Positions 63,480 to 64,000 of a DNA stretch of 64,000 nucleotides are shown here, piece after piece. The first letter of the stretch is position 1; every line of letters starts with the position of its first letter. A program made the translations under genes and the position numbers. The DNA is from Mucilaginibacter segetis (GTDB lineage: Bacteria; Bacteroidota; Bacteroidia; Sphingobacteriales; Sphingobacteriaceae), in contig NZ_JAEHFW010000001.1 of assembly GCF_016522075.1 (NCBI RefSeq), forward strand, positions 930,001-994,000, read 5' to 3'. The notes beneath the pieces are model-generated. The model searched no databases. It was given only the letters and a program-made list of their open reading frames with translations, and was not told where the DNA came from.

Positions 63480-64000
63480 TTAATATCCCTCGAGGATAAT
63501 ATTACCGGTAGTTGATGCACCGGTTATAGTTATTGAAGTGTTAGAAAGAGAGGTTACTACTGTTGACGCCGGGCCATTACTGTTCATAATAGCAGGTATG
63601 TTAACAAAAGCGGTAGGGAAAGTGTAAGTTGCTGTACCGTTTAAACCTGAGCAATAAATAATTATTTTTTTATAACTGCTTCCCTGGAAAGGCTGACTAA
63701 ATACAGCTGTACCGCTGCTTGAGCCACTCACCGTAGTTTGGGCTGCGCTGGATTTTATATTAGTGGCTGTAATACTACCAGACTGAACTGTATTACCTGT
63801 ATTATCTATTGTGAACTTATCTGTAATAGTTCCACCTGCACTTGCAGCTGAAGATAAACCTGCTTTAAATAATATTTTAGAACCACTACCTGTAGCCTGC
63901 TCATAAGCAATAACTTGAGAAGCAATGTAACTGGAGCTTCCGCTTTGGTTAATAGTGGGCTGTATAGAGTAAGCAGATTGTGTATTATTGCTTCCGGATA
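63480..64000 (-). CDS. Tail-fibre-like protein, C-terminal part (runs off the window)
   Basis: The frame is open to base 64000. The peptide is Ser-, Thr- and Gly-rich with repeats such as QSGSSSYIASQVIAYEQ, ITDKFTIDNTGNTVQSG and TAVFSQPFQGSSYKKIIIYC, and ends GNIILEGY. Such repetitive beta-rich ends are typical of phage tail fibres or receptor-binding proteins. A GTG at 63731 is an internal codon, not the start. Confidence 0.65.
   Translation of the reverse strand, partial: SGSNNTQSAYSIQPTINQSGSSSYIASQVIAYEQATGSGSKILFKAGLSSAASAGGTITDKFTIDNTGNTVQSGSITATNIKSSAAQTTVSGSSSGTAVFSQPFQGSSYKKIIIYCSGLNGTATYTFPTAFVNIPAIMNSNGPASTVVTSLSNTSITITGASTTGNIILEGY

Overview
The window looks like a chromosomal segment of a Bacteroidota bacterium, most likely Sphingobacteriaceae (Mucilaginibacter or Pedobacter-like). 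The reasons are SusC/SusD and other TonB-linked receptors, PepSY-like and YVTN-propeller exported proteins, the Bacteroidota promoter -7 motif TAnnTTTG before several genes, and a Bacteroidetes-type Tra conjugation module with an RteC protein.

Layout. 1-14.3 kb is ordinary chromosome: an HD-domain phosphohydrolase, two PAP2 phosphatases and a DgkA-type kinase, a TonB-type receptor, then a response regulator/histidine kinase pair followed by TolC, adaptor and RND pump genes and a YVTN propeller protein. A repeated AT-rich motif precedes three of these transcription units. 14.3-60 kb is an integrative conjugative element (ICE): DUF932 and small accessory genes, a HigBA toxin-antitoxin pair, a conjugation operon on the minus strand (TraM, L, K, J, three tandem TraI-like paralogues, TraG, F, E), RteC, an alpha-oxoamine synthase with a divergent Crp/Fnr regulator, a MauE/DUF6520/SusD/SusC/TlpA cargo block, a mobilisation block (coupling protein, relaxase, accessory protein, candidate oriT), two defence islands and a tyrosine recombinase near a tRNA-Lys gene. 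60-64 kb is chromosome with three tRNA genes and the lysis/tail end of a prophage.

The most interesting part is 44.2-58.6 kb. First comes a CBASS-like anti-phage locus. A divergent HTH regulator and ImmA/IrrE-type peptidase (CapH/CapP-like) faces an operon of an LRAT-family protein, a SMODS-associated NUDIX protein, a CD-NTase ending in Gly-Gly and an E2-like protein; this arrangement fits type II-short CBASS with an unusual candidate effector. Convergent with it is a tight six-gene operon encoding an AAA ATPase, a PIN-like nuclease, a small protein beginning Met-Gly-Ser-Thr, a PfkB-deoxyribosyltransferase fusion, a QueC-like enzyme and an OGG-like HhH glycosylase. I infer a defence system in which the QueC-like enzyme modifies the small protein. 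Third, an ORF6N gene is cut in two by a 3.9-kb segment bounded by TTATGTAA inverted ends and a 6-bp target duplication. The segment carries an AraC regulator, two aldo-keto reductases and an NTF2-like protein, but no recognisable transposase.

All identifications come from reading motifs and gene order; no database search was run.
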